Positions 1 to 9,846 of a stretch of DNA of 51,417 bases are shown piece after piece. The DNA is taken from NCBI RefSeq assembly GCF_008123515.1, contig NZ_VSSR01000066.1, positions 1 to 51,417 on the forward strand, written 5' to 3'. Every line of letters starts with the position of its first letter. Position 1 is the stretch's first letter. The notes beneath the pieces are model-generated. The model was not told the origin of the DNA. It saw only the letters and a list, made by a program, of their open reading frames with translations, and searched no databases. Made by a program: the position numbers and the translations under genes. This stretch comes from Bradyrhizobium cytisi. Its GTDB lineage: Bacteria > Pseudomonadota > Alphaproteobacteria > Rhizobiales > Xanthobacteraceae.

Positions 1-385
1 CGCGGCGCGTGTACGGGTGGCGTTTATCTCAGCCGGAAAGGCGCAGCGCATCCCGAAGTCGCTGCGGCTCGCTATGGAAGGGCATAGATAAATCTGTCGC
101 CTCATTCACGCTTTTGCCTTCCAGCGCCCCAATGAAATCAAGTCATTGAGCTTCTGTTGCGACATAGTCAAAACCAGTGTTCCCTACCTGCCGGCGCCGC
201 CCAAAGGCAGCCATCGCTATCAGATGAGCGTCACGGCCCTTGGCTCAGGGAATGCAAATCTCGGAACAGCTACGTTCACTAGAAAATTCCCCGAGTAGTT
301 CGAGCCCAAGATAGTGCAACAATCCTTGTGGGGTGCGGATCATCCAGTCCGACGGTCCACCAGCTCTATAGCTTGCTGACCACCG
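1..385. other. Unassigned leading stretch
   Basis: No reading frame of useful length and no recognisable motif on either strand. Given the gene fragments that follow, it is probably decayed island DNA, but nothing here can be named. Confidence 0.5.
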
Positions 386-486
386 GGCGCAAACGCCGTG
401 GTCGAGCCGATCCATTCCAACGCGATGCCGGTGGTCCTAACGGCTGCGGAGGAGCGTGTGGACGCGCCGTGGGATGAAGCCAAAGT
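386..486 (+). pseudogene. SRAP (YedK/HMCES-type) peptidase C-terminal fragment, copy 1
   Basis: The translation reads VVEPIHSNAMPVVLT followed by APWDEAK. This is the pattern near the C-terminus of SOS-response-associated peptidases, where a conserved IHxxAMPVIL is followed by a WMxAPWDEAKxLQRPLP segment. Those enzymes crosslink to abasic sites in single-stranded DNA. The N-terminal catalytic Cys2 region is absent, the frame shifts just upstream (a LLTT-like reading lies one base out of phase), and the downstream sequence does not match the family. This is a decayed fragment with no expected function. The assignment rests on remembered family sequence. Confidence 0.5.
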
Positions 487-610
487 TTACTCGCCCAGAT
501 GGCAGCACACGGCCCCAATCCGGTCCGTCAAGCCAGAACGTCGGGAAAAGACTTTCCGAAGAAGGGTAACTTGTTTCCAAAAACAAGAACGGAGTGCGGA
601 CGAAAGCCGA

Positions 611-735
611 ACCGGAGTGGTCGAGCTGATCCATCCCGAGGCGATGCAGGTGATTGTATAAGCGAGGAACGCGGCGTCTGGAGGCGCGGACTTGGGACGA
701 TGCGAAGATGCTAGCGTCCGCTCGCGGAGCGACAA
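611..735 (+). pseudogene. SRAP peptidase C-terminal fragment, copy 2
   Basis: A second, imperfect copy of the same segment about 220 bases downstream: VVELIHPEAMQVIV, then a stop. In shifted frames an EERxVW-like piece follows, and then a stretch resembling the family's terminal ARGxDKED. The two copies differ at many positions, so they look like independently decayed copies of the same gene end, not a recent tandem duplication. Non-functional. Confidence 0.45.
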
Positions 736-862
736 GGAAGACGTCAACCGACCATAGGGGTTTAGTGAGCAACTGCAAAAACGATTGTCACTGTCGCCGA
801 GAGCACCAGCGGTAATCTAAACTCATTCGCACAGCCTGATTTCAGCACCTTAGGAGATTGCC

Positions 863-1018
863 GTGCCGAAGAACGACACAGCCGTGTTCGACGCAATGCG
901 TCCTGATCCGGGGCCGACTGGGCACGCGCGCGGCGATAAGACGCGACGGCCTAGATCTCGATGCTCGCTCGCTCGCTTACTGTCCCCACGAGTGGATCAA
1001 TGCCGCCGGCTATGTTGA
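863..1018 (+). CDS. Small hypothetical ORF (GTG start)
   Basis: A 51-codon frame beginning VPKNDTAVFDAM, preceded by TAGGAGA at a good distance from the GTG. No family is recognised. The frame becomes very arginine-rich after about 25 residues, which suggests it has slipped into a non-coding frame of an older gene. It is listed only because the ribosome binding site is convincing. It may be a truncated N-terminus. Confidence 0.25.
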   Translation: MPKNDTAVFDAMRPDPGPTGHARGDKTRRPRSRCSLARLLSPRVDQCRRLC

Positions 1019-1189
1019 CCTCGAGTTGGTGCGCAAATTCCTGCTGATGTTCGCGCTCCGACGTCATGGCGAACCAAAGCCGACGCGCAAGCGTTCCGCC
1101 TGTCACCGAAACGGCGATCCGGCGGCTCCTAAGCCGAGCAGCCAAACGGCGACGCCCGAACCCGCCGCTGCTTCAAGAGGGGGATCGAT

Positions 1190-1651
1190 ATGCGAGTAAA
1201 GGCATCCGCCAAGGACGGATCGCTGCGCGTCCAGGCGACGGCCGGCATGCACGTCGTAACGCTCGGGATCAACATGGATGAGAAGGATATCGAAGTGTTT
1301 CTGGACATGCGCCAAAACCCAACCCATTATAGCGACCCAGAACGCAGGCAACCTTCGATGCACGGTAAAAATGGTAAAACATGTCATGGCCTGAGCCTGA
1401 TCAATTCCAACCATTACTACCTGTGCTTGCAAAAGAAATATGACGTCGGAAATTTTTTGGCTGTAGACACGACAGTGACCCGGCCCGGGCAGCGGCGGCT
1501 GAGGAAAAGCGACTCTCGTGAACGGGGCGTGCTGCCGAGGTTTGGTTACGGAGACGGAGATCCGTCCGTTGCCAGGACAGAGAGCCAATCACCATTGAAT
1601 GCGCTGGGCCGGACTCTCTGCGGGGCTCGCAAATCGCCACGTTCTCCTTGA
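1190..1651 (+). CDS. Hypothetical protein, possibly a frameshifted remnant
   Basis: A 153-codon frame with a GAGGGGG ribosome binding site before the ATG. The first 40 residues (MRVKASAKDGSLRVQATAG, then VVTLGINMDE) look like real protein with a beta-rich start. They weakly recall the N-terminus of large phospholipase-D-like hypothetical proteins, but this is only an impression. After about residue 95 the composition turns arginine- and proline-rich, which suggests a lost frame. No function is proposed. Confidence 0.3.
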   Translation: MRVKASAKDGSLRVQATAGMHVVTLGINMDEKDIEVFLDMRQNPTHYSDPERRQPSMHGKNGKTCHGLSLINSNHYYLCLQKKYDVGNFLAVDTTVTRPGQRRLRKSDSRERGVLPRFGYGDGDPSVARTESQSPLNALGRTLCGARKSPRSP

Positions 1652-1921
1652 TGTCAGTTCTGTCGGGCCGAGCGCACCGAGCGGCCTCTTCGATGGACTG
1701 ATCTGGCCGAAGGCCGGCTAAGAAGCCTCGACCGCCTATGGCGCAACAGCGGCGTCACAACTTTCATCCCCTGCCGCCTGCGCCGTCATTCCTCGCCAAA
1801 CAAGAAAGGTCCTCCTTTGCTGTCGAGCCCCTGCGGGGTGCGGCGTCGATCGCTCCGGCCTGTCGATCACCACCGAGGCCGCAAGGTGCGGCTCGGAAAA
1901 CAGAGATCAAGGAGAACTACC

Positions 1922-2248
1922 ATGGCGACCATCGGCACCTTCAAGAAGACCGGCAACAACGAGCTCAACGGCGAAAACGTCACCCTCTCGCTTCAAGCCA
2001 GGAATGTCCGGATCGTCCCCGAAACCAGCCGCTCGGGCGACAACGCTCCCAGCCACCGGATCTATGTCGGCCGAGATCGAGATCGGCGCCGCCTGGTCCA
2101 AGCGCTCCAACGAGGGCCGCGATTATCTGGGTCTCAAGCTCGACGATCCGAGCTTCACCGCTCCGATCTTTGCCAACCTCTTCGCCGACGAGGAAGGAAG
2201 GGCTTCAGCCTGATCTGGTCCCGCCCCAGCCGTCGCAATGGCGACTGA
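1922..2248 (+). pseudogene. DUF736 family protein, two compensating frameshifts
   Basis: AAGGAGAACTACC precedes ATG. The frame begins MATIGTFKKTGNNELNGE and continues to a VRIVPETSRSGDNAPSHR segment, the hallmark of DUF736 proteins found on rhizobial plasmids and integrative conjugative elements. Around 2068 the family sequence moves one frame over (EIGAAWSKRSNEGRDYLGLK, then DDPSFTAPIFANLF). Near 2200 it returns to the first frame to end FSLIWSRPSRRNGD. An uninterrupted DUF736 protein is about 105 residues, so both ends are present and only two small indels break it. It marks the presence of conjugative-element DNA. Confidence 0.8.
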
Positions 2249-2258
2249 CCCGATCCAC

Positions 2259-2291
2259 AATGCCTCGCCCGGCTGGTCCGGGCGGGGCATT
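2259..2291 (+). terminator. Hairpin after the DUF736 gene
   Basis: A 14-base stem (AATGCCTCGCCCGG pairing with CCGGGCGGGGCATT, one G:T wobble) with a short loop, starting 10 bases past the DUF736 stop. No clean U-tract follows, so it may act as an mRNA 3' stabiliser or weak terminator. Confidence 0.5.
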
Positions 2292-2399
2292 ACCTTGCTC
2301 AGGAGCCGGCCGCGATGCGTCGCATGGTGTCGCCGCAATTTGAGCAGACGGGGATCTCGCTTTGAGGAAGGGAGTTGACGGCAGAGGGCGATTTCGTGC

Positions 2400-3065
2400 T
2401 CCTCATCCGGGCATTCCTGAACGCCCGGGTACTGGAGGACGGTCTGATTAGACCGGTGGAAGAGGGACCCCTCAGGGTGAGCCGCTCTCGCCCTTCCTCG
2501 GTAATTTCGTGCTCGACGATCTCGACAAGGAGTTGACTCGTCGTGGCCATCGGTTCTGCCGCTTTGCGGGCGACTGCAACATCTGTGTTCGCAGTCATCG
2601 CGCCGGCGAGCGGGTCATGGCCTCAATCACCCGGTTCTTGACCGACAAGCCGCAGCTAAAGGTCAACGAGGCCAAGAGCACGGTGGCACGACCGGAAGGG
2701 CGCAAGTTCCTCGGGTTCAGTATTTCGAACGCGACGGGAGCGAACGACGCATTGCGCCGAAATCGCTCGCTAAGTTCAAAGACCAAGTGCGGGACTTTGC
2801 GTTCTGCCATACTGCTGGCATGCTCACAAACCTGGAAGCCTGGATTCGCTGGAGACTGCGAATGTATCTCTGGCGACAATGGCAGAGCCGGCACAAGCGA
2901 TTCATGGAGCTTCGCCGCTTCGGCATCGCGAAGTTCGCCGCATCGATTGCCGCCGGTTCGCCGGCGGGGCTCTGGCGAATGTCCGGGCGCCGGCGGTCCA
3001 GCACGCCCTGCGCAACCACTTCTTTGACGCTCGCGGTCTCTCCCGAATACTGGTTTCTGGGCCAG
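2400..3065 (+). pseudogene. ltrA: Group II intron reverse transcriptase/maturase, degenerate
   Basis: Family sequence can be followed through several frames: RAFLNARVLEDGLIRP, PLSPFLGNFVLDDLDKELTR, the RT active-site region, LKVNEAKSTVARPEGRKFLGF, and a maturase X-domain ending (LEAWIRWRLRMYLWRQWQSR, then FMELRRFGIAKF). The universally conserved YADD catalytic box reads FAGD, so the first catalytic Asp is lost. There are at least two frameshifts (near 2475 and 2740) and no N-terminus. About 3085-3160 continues with sequence resembling the 3' ribozyme domains of this intron class, so this is the 3' half of a dead intron. Confidence 0.75.
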
Positions 3066-3261
3066 CTTAACTCAGTCGAACCGCCGCGGTACGGACCCGT
3101 GTATGCCAAGTGGTGCGGGAAGGGTGGCGTCGCGAGACGTCTCCCTATCCCGACCAATCAAAGCACAAATTACGGGCTAACCCGTCGGGGCTCTTGCGGC
3201 AGCATCGCACCACGACTATGCGAGCTTCGTAGGACGGACGCACTGCTTCCCTCAAGGAGCT

Positions 3262-4587
3262 TTAGTCGCGAGCCACCGAGGGCGCGTCGTCGTGCTTGAG
3301 GTGTCGCTTTCGGATATTGTAACTCACCAGCCAAATCACGCCGACCGCGATCGGCACGAAGACTGCGGTTAGGAAAGAGGGCGGTACTCCCAGTCCGGCA
3401 TCGTGCGCGCCCTCGGCAAGATAGCTAAAAAGGCTGACCACGTAATATCCAATCGCCCCGACCGACAATCCTTCGACCGCGCACTGCAGCCGAAGTTGCT
3501 GCCTCGTGCGTTCGTTTATAGCCTGCAACAGGTCATGATTCTGTTGTTCGATTTCGACGTCGACACGGGTTCGCAACAGATCGGCGGCACGCGCGAGCTT
3601 GTCCGACAGAGTCGCCTGACGATCCTCCAAGGTCGCGCAGGTTCGCATCGCCGGCGTCATGCGGCGCGCCAGAAACGACGACCAGGTCGGATAGCCCGAG
3701 ACATCATTGCCTTCAATGATGGACAGTCGCGATTGGACCAGCTCGTGATAGGCCCTGCTGGCGCCGAAGCGAAACAGGCTACCGGTCGCGCCTCTTTCGA
3801 AGGAGGCGGCCAACGCCGTCAGCTCGGCAAGCAGATGGTTGTTGAATTGCAGCCCCTCACCGTTTTGCATTTTTTCGAGCGCCTCAACAAGACGGCGGTC
3901 GATGCGATCAACAGACGGTGCCAGCTCAAGGGCCGCCGACAGGCCAAGCAGCGCCAACGGACGGTAGGTCTCGATTTCCAGGAGCCGTTGCACCAGCGCT
4001 CCGAGATCGTGCGACGTCAATCCGAGGTCGCAGACGAGGATTTTCGTGAAGCCTTTTTCGTCCACGCGGAAGTCTGAGGCGGCAACGCCTGCACCGCACT
4101 TTGTGGCAACCATGGCCAGGCTATTCTTGTCAAAAATCTGTTCGGCGCGCCTGGTCGGCGAGGCGCTCTGCTCCACTTCTAACCTGATCGCGACCAGCAA
4201 TTGTCCCGTCTGCCGCAACGCGCGGATCAGCGATCGGACGGTATCATCAACTTTTTCGAATTGGTGAGCGGCAGGACCATTTGCGTTCGTCCAGATCCAG
4301 GTGAATGTTGTAAATTCCGAATGCTGCTCCCAGCGTAGCATAGCGGGCCCGATGACAATCTGATGATGTTTCGCCGATTGCTCAGGCGGCAGAAGATTGC
4401 GCTCCAGGCAGAAATCGATAAAACGGCAGCGATCGCTTGCGGCCGCCTCGCCTTGCGCAAGAAAAGCGAAGTGGATCACGCTGAATGGCGAAACAAGGCG
4501 CGTGAAAGGGCGCGCGTGCACTTCGCCGAGCACGGCGTCGCGTTGCGGATGTGGCTTGAAGGTTCGCAGATCCAGTTCATCGATCAT
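3262..4587 (-). CDS. DUF3422 family membrane-anchored protein
   Basis: An intact 441-residue protein if started at the ATG at 4587, which has a GCGAGG ribosome binding site. A TTG 11 codons upstream is the alternative. The sequence HPQRDAVLGEVHARPF at the start and a late pair of hydrophobic helices (about residues 372-395 and 403-425, ending in YNIRKRH) fit the DUF3422/COG4949 family of uncharacterised membrane-anchored proteins, common in alphaproteobacteria. The large soluble part precedes the C-terminal anchor, which suggests a tail-anchored topology. The function is unknown. It is a rare unbroken gene in this part of the window. Confidence 0.8.
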   Translation of the reverse strand: MIDELDLRTFKPHPQRDAVLGEVHARPFTRLVSPFSVIHFAFLAQGEAAASDRCRFIDFCLERNLLPPEQSAKHHQIVIGPAMLRWEQHSEFTTFTWIWTNANGPAAHQFEKVDDTVRSLIRALRQTGQLLVAIRLEVEQSASPTRRAEQIFDKNSLAMVATKCGAGVAASDFRVDEKGFTKILVCDLGLTSHDLGALVQRLLEIETYRPLALLGLSAALELAPSVDRIDRRLVEALEKMQNGEGLQFNNHLLAELTALAASFERGATGSLFRFGASRAYHELVQSRLSIIEGNDVSGYPTWSSFLARRMTPAMRTCATLEDRQATLSDKLARAADLLRTRVDVEIEQQNHDLLQAINERTRQQLRLQCAVEGLSVGAIGYYVVSLFSYLAEGAHDAGLGVPPSFLTAVFVPIAVGVIWLVSYNIRKRHLKHDDAPSVARD

Positions 4588-4623
4588 GTATTGACGCCTC
4601 GCTTCAGAGTGAGCAAGCAACCG

Positions 4624-5324
4624 TCAGCCTTGACGCGGGAGGCATTGGCGGTGCTGAAAAATGGGTACGCGCGGCAAGGCGCCGATCAAGTCATCTCGAC
4701 GATCGATACCGAGGCCGCCTTCAGCTCGGGAAAGAGGTCTTGCGGGAGCAGGATCAGGCCGAGCAGATTGAGGCGGAACAGCCTCATCCAGCTTTCGACT
4801 GACGCCGTCAACGACGTCTGCCGGGTACGGTCCGGTATCTATGGCGAAATGCCGGCATTGTGGATCAATGCGTGTAGCGGTGCGCCAGCAAGCCGTTCCG
4901 CGACCTCGGCAGTGGCGTGCGGCACCGTCCGACGAACGCCTAGATCGACGTGGACATGGTTGTCTGTCTCCGCATCCAACGGACATCGCCCGCCACCGAA
5001 GGGTTGCCACGTGCAAGTGAAGATACGCCGGCCCTCTTCTGAAAGCAGGTTTCCGGTGGCATGACCGATGCCGCGCGAGGCCGTGGCAAGCAGGAGCGTC
5101 TTCCGTTCTCCCAGCGGGGTGCAGACAGGCGACCTCCGGTGCGGCAACCGCATTGTCGATTGATAGATCGAGGCCCAAACACGACTCCCATCCTGTTGCC
5201 GCCGCCAAACTTCCTGGCGCGGAGAGCCGCTGCAGGATTTGGGCCAGCACTGTAGAAGGGGCACGCTCGCGTTTTTTTGGCGCAATGTGGCTTTCGAAGA
5301 TAGTCGGAGGCGGGTCTCAGACAT
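4624..5324 (-). pseudogene. Short-chain dehydrogenase/reductase, truncated and frameshifted
   Basis: A cofactor-binding segment reads LLLATASRGIGHATG, where the family has TGASRGIG, so the first glycine is changed. VHVDLG follows, then LHALIHNAGISP (family NNAG). A stop follows at 4839. The neighbouring frame continues the fold for about 50 residues (a WMRLFRLNLLG-like segment, then a LFPELKAA-like piece) before homology ends near 4640. The catalytic Ser, Tyr and Lys region is missing entirely. The 5' third is out of frame with the family. Clearly non-functional. Confidence 0.7.
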
Positions 5325-5694
5325 GACGCGTGTTTGTATTCTGACAGAATGCGCACGTGGCGCAGCCCACAGGAAATTGCCCGTTTCGGCAAGATGATCG
5401 CTCGCCCGGCCGCTGCCATTGTCTGAGCGGCCACGCTGTGGTCGGATTTGTCGATGCAGAGCCCGGAGAGTGACCGCGCCCGGACCCGCGGTGCAAGGCT
5501 TGGCGATGGGCTGATAACGTCACATCGAGTGAGGTTGGCTGGATCACGCACCCAGAGCGCTCGCCGTCCTCGTCTTTGAAGCGACACTCAGAGTAGTGCG
5601 AGCTATCGCTGAAAGTGGGTGACGGCGGGAATCGGGAAGGCGGCATATCGTGGGGGTGCTTGACGCCTCCACTTCTCCAAAGGAGCGATATGCC
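5325..5694. other. Unassigned spacer upstream of IS256 remnant
   Basis: No gene is recognised. The last 100 bases (from about 5600) probably belong to the left end of the following IS256-family element, because they run into its ribosome binding site (AAAGGAGCG), but no partner inverted repeat survives to define the edge. Confidence 0.4.
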
Positions 5695-6237
5695 GTGTCC
5701 AAAGATAACATGGTCAAGCTGATTCAGCCAGCAAACGCCGACGATCAACTCACCGAAATCTTGCGCAATGGCGCGTGCGCTGTTGGCCCAGGCGGTCGAG
5801 GTCGAGGTCGCGGACTTTCTCGGCAAGCCTGCCGATTTGAAGACTGCGGACGGCCATCAGCTCGTCGTGCGCCACGGTCACCTGCCGGAACGCGAGGTGA
5901 TAACTGGTATTGGTCCGGTCACCGTCCGCCAGCCGCGTGTAGGCGATCGTGAGGCGGCCGCCGCCGAACCCGACCACATCCGGTTCTCTCCGTCGATCCT
6001 GCCGCCCTACATGCGCCGCTCGAAATCGATCGAGACGCTGCTGCCGATCCTTTACCTGAAGGGGGATCTCCACCGGCGACTTCTCCGAGGCTCTGGCGGC
6101 GCTGCTCGGCAAGGATGCTGCCGGGTTGTCGGCATCCGCCATCGGCCGGCTGAAGGACGGTTGGCTCGACGAACACACCGCGTGGCAGAGGCGCGATCTG
6201 TCGGCGAAGCGCTACGTCCCCATCTGGGCCGAGAACG
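5695..6237 (+). pseudogene. IS256 family transposase, 5' part only
   Basis: A GTG start behind AAAGGAGCGATAT gives MSKDNMVKLIQPANADDQL. A one-base shift near 5765 leads into LLAQAVEVEVADFL, then VRHGHLPEREVITGIGPV, FSPSILPPYMRRSKSIETLL and LPILYLKG. Another shift leads to SEALAALLGKDAAGLSASAI, GRLKDGW and AKRYVP. That order is the N-terminal 180 residues of IS256/mutator-type DDE transposases. Homology stops at about 6237, before the catalytic domain. The element is dead. Confidence 0.75.
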
Positions 6238-6600
6238 TCAGTCGGCCGCTGCTCAGACCAGTGGTCGAGGGGCGGGGCGGCCCGCCGCGCATGGTCATGA
6301 CGCACTTGAGCACGGCGGTTTGTTCGCTCCGTGGCGGAGACACGGTGCGCTTTGCCGTTCTCCTGCTCGTCGGCCTGCTGGCGATTGGTGGTACTGAAAG
6401 CGGAGAATTGACGCGGTAAAGGTAGATGCGTTCGTCCATCGGCAACATCAAAGGACGCAGTCTCGCCCGTTGCTTCAACCAGGCGACGAAGCGAAGGCCG
6501 AATGAAGTGGACCCCATCCGTGGGGCCACGGGGACCAATCGCTTAGTTGGATTCTCGGCCGCTCCGATCTCCTGATATCACGCTGCGAACAGCACTGTCT
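6238..6600. other. Unassigned stretch between two broken mobile genes
   Basis: Several overlapping frames exist on both strands, but none keeps a plausible protein composition or family motif for more than about 40 residues. Confidence 0.4.
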
Positions 6601-6621
6601 GCCGCTGTTGTTGCGCCTGTG

Positions 6622-6910
6622 ATGGGGGCGCTGAACCAGATCGTCTGTGCGCTACGGTTTTTCTACGGCGTCACGCTCGGCGAGGCGAAGTCGCGGGACT
6701 GCGGATCGAAGACATCGACAGCGCCCGCGGCATCATCCAGGTGCGCCAACGGCAAGGGTGCGAAGGATCGCAACGTGATGCTGCCGCCCCAGCTGCTCGG
6801 CATCCTGCGCACCTACTGGCGGCTCGTCCGGCCGCGGCTTTATCTGTTCCCTGATCGTGACGAAGATCATCCGATCGATCAGACCGTGTTGCACGCCGCC
6901 TTGGGCGGCG
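6622..6910 (+). pseudogene. Tyrosine recombinase (phage-integrase family) central fragment
   Basis: NQIVCALRFFYGVTLGEA is the end of a SAM-like N-terminal domain. After a frameshift come LRIEDIDSARGIIQVR and then GKGAKDRNVMLPPQLLGILR, followed by YWRLVRPRLYLFPDRD. This pattern is typical of the XerC/D-type integrases found with rhizobial IS elements. The fragment stops before the HxLRH box and the catalytic tyrosine, so it cannot recombine DNA. Confidence 0.7.
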
Positions 6911-8231
6911 GAAGGCTGCGGGCCTGACGATGGCTGCCCGGCCGGAAGTTCTAACAACCGGTATGAATGGCAGGATTTCGCGTAATACGACTGCTTGCCG
7001 AACAACCCGCACTGTGCGGCAATGCCAACCGTGGCCTGCGAAGCGGAGATCAAGGCGCTTGCCGATGGGACGACGTCGGTGCTCGGGCAGGCGACGGCAA
7101 TCCTCGATCAGGCATCTAGGATGGCACCATGGACGTCTACCACGCTGGCCGAGGGCATGCCCATGGCACTTTCGTACGAGGTGGCAATCGGCCATGAGTG
7201 ACGCGCATGGTCTCACGCGAGACGCCGTCCTTGCGGGAACGCCTTCGAACGAATCGCCCGCGCTTAATCGGCCACGCTCGCGATCATTTTCCGATCGCTG
7301 ACGGACAATCCCGTCACTGGGAGCGGCCACCTTCGGCTTGATCGAAACGGCAGGAATCGCTCTGCCGGCGACATGATCCGAATGCTCGTTGTGGCCCGGG
7401 CCAGCGCGACGTACTAATCCTTCATCGTCATCGAATCCTCTGCGATGATGATCGCGCGTTCGAACTCTGGGTCCTTCACCGGCAGCTTGCTGCCGATGCT
7501 TCGGTTGCCGAGGCGACGTCCCGCATGCCACATCCGATTGTGAACTTCGCACATTGAGATACTCAGCGTGGCAAGTTGACCTATAGCCTTTAATTGAAGG
7601 CCAGATGCGCATCGCATAGAACATTTCACGACGATACAAGTAGATGCCGGGCCTCTCATGGAGAGCTTGCAGGAGGGCGAGAATGCTCGCTTGCGAACCG
7701 CTGGAGATCACGGCGTCGGTGAGTGGGAAAAGCGAACTGAACTTGGCCTGTCCCAGGCGACGACCCTGCTGGCGCGCTCCGAGCGCTTTCAGGAGCTCCG
7801 GCCTTTCGAGGCCGGTCAGGCATTGTGACGCGAAGTCCACGACTACTTTGCTCGTGCCAACCCGGTCGTGCGATCGATCGTCTTGGCGGCGGCATAGAGG
7901 GTCTCGCAACTGATTGCATCGCGGCTGCCAAAACCCTGCTTGGCGAGTTTTTGCGCCAGTGCCGAACGCCAATTCTCGCTTGTGCTGCCGCCAGCCCGGA
8001 ATAGGCCAGGCTGAAGTGATAGAGGCGATCATCGAGCGACACGCCCAGATGCTGTGGATTGCGCCGACGCCGGGCTCGATGGATGAGCTGCGCCGGGCGG
8101 GGACCCACGGGCTCGACAGCGCGGCCGGACCCAAGCTGATCGAGCAGAAAGACGGCGCATCACAAGGATCAAACGCTGCTAATCGTCACGGTTGCAATGC
8201 TAAAGTCTCGTCGAGGTGACTGGGGGGCAAC
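6911..8231. other. Gene-poor stretch with a possible minus-strand protein remnant
   Basis: No gene can be named. On the minus strand, 7620-7880 reads with a natural composition (RPELLKALGARQQGRRLGQ, then FSSLFPLTDAVISSGSQ), and an adjacent frame at 7414-7600 ends EFERAIIIAEDSMTMKD. Together these could be one frameshifted gene of unknown family. The much longer minus-strand frame that covers 6671-8134 includes the recombinase fragment in antisense and is not credible as a whole. Confidence 0.3.
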
Positions 8232-8465
8232 ATGGTTAAGGCATTTCGCAATACGGTCATGGCACTTACGTTTGTAGGAGTCGCCGGCTGCAACATGTTT
8301 TGGGATTTCATGAATGACTATCTCGTCTGCGGCCTTGCACTGGCGGCTTCAGTCACAGCCGGCCTTTGCGTTGAGCGCGTCTTCATCGAGCGGTCCCGTC
8401 GCGAGATGATCCGCCTCCACGGCGCGGACTGGCATTCGGCGGAGAACCGACGCCTCGACTCATAA
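8232..8465 (+). CDS. Small hypothetical lipoprotein or membrane protein
   Basis: A 77-residue protein with a GGGGGG stretch before the ATG. The N-terminus (basic MVKAFRN, then a hydrophobic run to VAGC at residues 17-20) fits a lipoprotein signal with Cys20 as the lipid site. A second hydrophobic segment (about residues 32-48) could be a membrane helix. The tail is charged (ERSRREMIRLHGADWH). No family is recognised. Its neighbours are decayed, so it could itself be a relic. Confidence 0.4.
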   Translation: MVKAFRNTVMALTFVGVAGCNMFWDFMNDYLVCGLALAASVTAGLCVERVFIERSRREMIRLHGADWHSAENRRLDS

Positions 8466-8935
8466 ACGTCACCCGTCGCGCGCTCGTCATTTTCATCATC
8501 CGATTGTTCGCATTCGACCCGAGGGACCTGCCCCGATGATCAAACCGGCCCATCCATTCCGGCTCGCTCGCATCGAGCGCCTGCGAGAGCTGCTTGAAGG
8601 AGACTACGGAATGGCAGTTGATCCGAATGCGGGCGTGGGCACACGAAGCTGGTGAGACCCTATCCGCGGCTGGTCGATTGCCAGGTTTGGTACTCGGTCG
8701 TGATCCAGGAGGGTGCGAGCTGGGTCCTTCGTTGCGAGCCATGCGAGCGCTACGGCGCGCAACCGGCCGATACGCCCGAGTAGCATCACGATCTGGAAGG
8801 GCGACGACCATAAGCTGACCCCCGGGGGGATGCCGAAAGCGAACGCGCCGGTTCCATTGGTCGTTACCGCTTTTACGATGTTGCCGATAGGGATATCGTC
8901 GTAGTCGGTCACCATCGCCGCCACCGAGGTAGTCA
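8466..8935. other. Unassigned stretch
   Basis: Short frames occur on both strands, but none has a family motif or convincing start. The right edge abuts the point where the minus-strand integrase loses homology. Confidence 0.4.
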
Positions 8936-9747
8936 AGACGGGCAATCCGAACCAAGTATGGCGTAGTCGCGCCGTCCCATCACCGTCTTTCGGTCGCAAC
9001 CGTCGAGAGCCTTCCGCACCTGTGTGGCCGGCAGATAGGTCGGCAGAGTTGCGAGCTTCCATCGCCGCATCGATGGAACGCAATCCGCCAACGGGCGCGC
9101 GTTCAGCCCCCGATGATGGAGGTAACGGAGAAAGGCGCGCAACCAGCACATCGCCTTGCCTGTTCCCGGGCTCCAATCCTGGGCGTGGCGCTCAATGTAG
9201 CGGATCACGTCCGCTTGGTTGATCTTGCACAGGGCGGTGGCGCCGCCGGAGCACACCTCGTGCAAAAACCTGCGAATAACCGGGAGATGGCGGACGATCG
9301 ACTCGGGGCCAAGCCGCGCTCTGATCGCAGGTAGGCATCGAACTCCTTGAAGATCCGTTCGTGCGGGGTGAGAGGCGGTAGCACCAACGGCGCGATCGCG
9401 CCTTCCTCGCGCAGCACCGACAACCATCGCTTGAGCTTGAGCGCTGCCCGGTCACCGGGTTGGATAGACTGCCTCCCGCCTCGATGTCGGAGGTACCGCT
9501 CAACGACCTGCTCATCGAGATCGACCAGCTTGTAGCGACGGCCCGCGATCCAACTCAGGAGCCCGCCCACTACGTTGAAGCAACGCCACGCGCCGTGCCG
9601 AACGAGCCTCTCTTCGACGAGACGAGCGGCGTAGCACTCGACGAGTTGTCCATGCGGCCCGCTTCTGAGACGCCGGTACAGCCGGCTTCTGCCCAAGTAC
9701 TCTTCAACTTCGATCTTCCTGTTCTCCGCTGTTGAAAGCGGAGGCAC
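8936..9747 (-). pseudogene. Site-specific integrase (tyrosine recombinase), frameshifted and truncated
   Basis: The N-terminal part (LYRRLRSGPHGQLVECYAAR, then LVEERL, LVDLDEQVVERYLRHR, ALKLKRWLSVLREEGAIA) is in one frame. From about 9330 the family sequence continues in another frame: LPVIRRFLHEVCSG, VIRYIERHAQDWSPGT and WLRAFLRYLHHRGL, with the start of the catalytic domain at RKALDGCDRKTVMGRRDYAI. It then breaks off where the family continues with its conserved hydrophobic helix, so the Arg-His-Arg-Tyr catalytic set is missing. Integrases of this type occur in tandem triads (RIT elements) in rhizobia, but only one is visible here. Confidence 0.75.
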
Positions 9748-9751
9748 AGAA

Positions 9752-9836
9752 CGAACTATGCCGAACCGACCAAACGCCGGTCAGCCAGAAATCTCGGGAA
9801 AACGACCCGACTCGGCATAGTTCGGCGGGCGGCATA
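9752..9836. repeat. Inverted repeat containing CGAACTATGCCGA
   Basis: GAACTATGCCGAACC at about 9752 is matched in inverted orientation by CGGCATAGTTCGG at about 9821, roughly 55 bases apart, between the start of the integrase remnant and an IS66 fragment. It could be a recombinase core site or the joined ends of an excised element. Confidence 0.45.
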
Positions 9837-9846
9837 ATCTGCCAAG

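Noticed and set aside
6671..8134. 487-residue minus-strand open frame
   Set aside because: It runs antisense through the tyrosine-recombinase fragment and has an Arg/Ser-rich, non-protein-like composition. It is an effect of GC-rich sequence with few stops.
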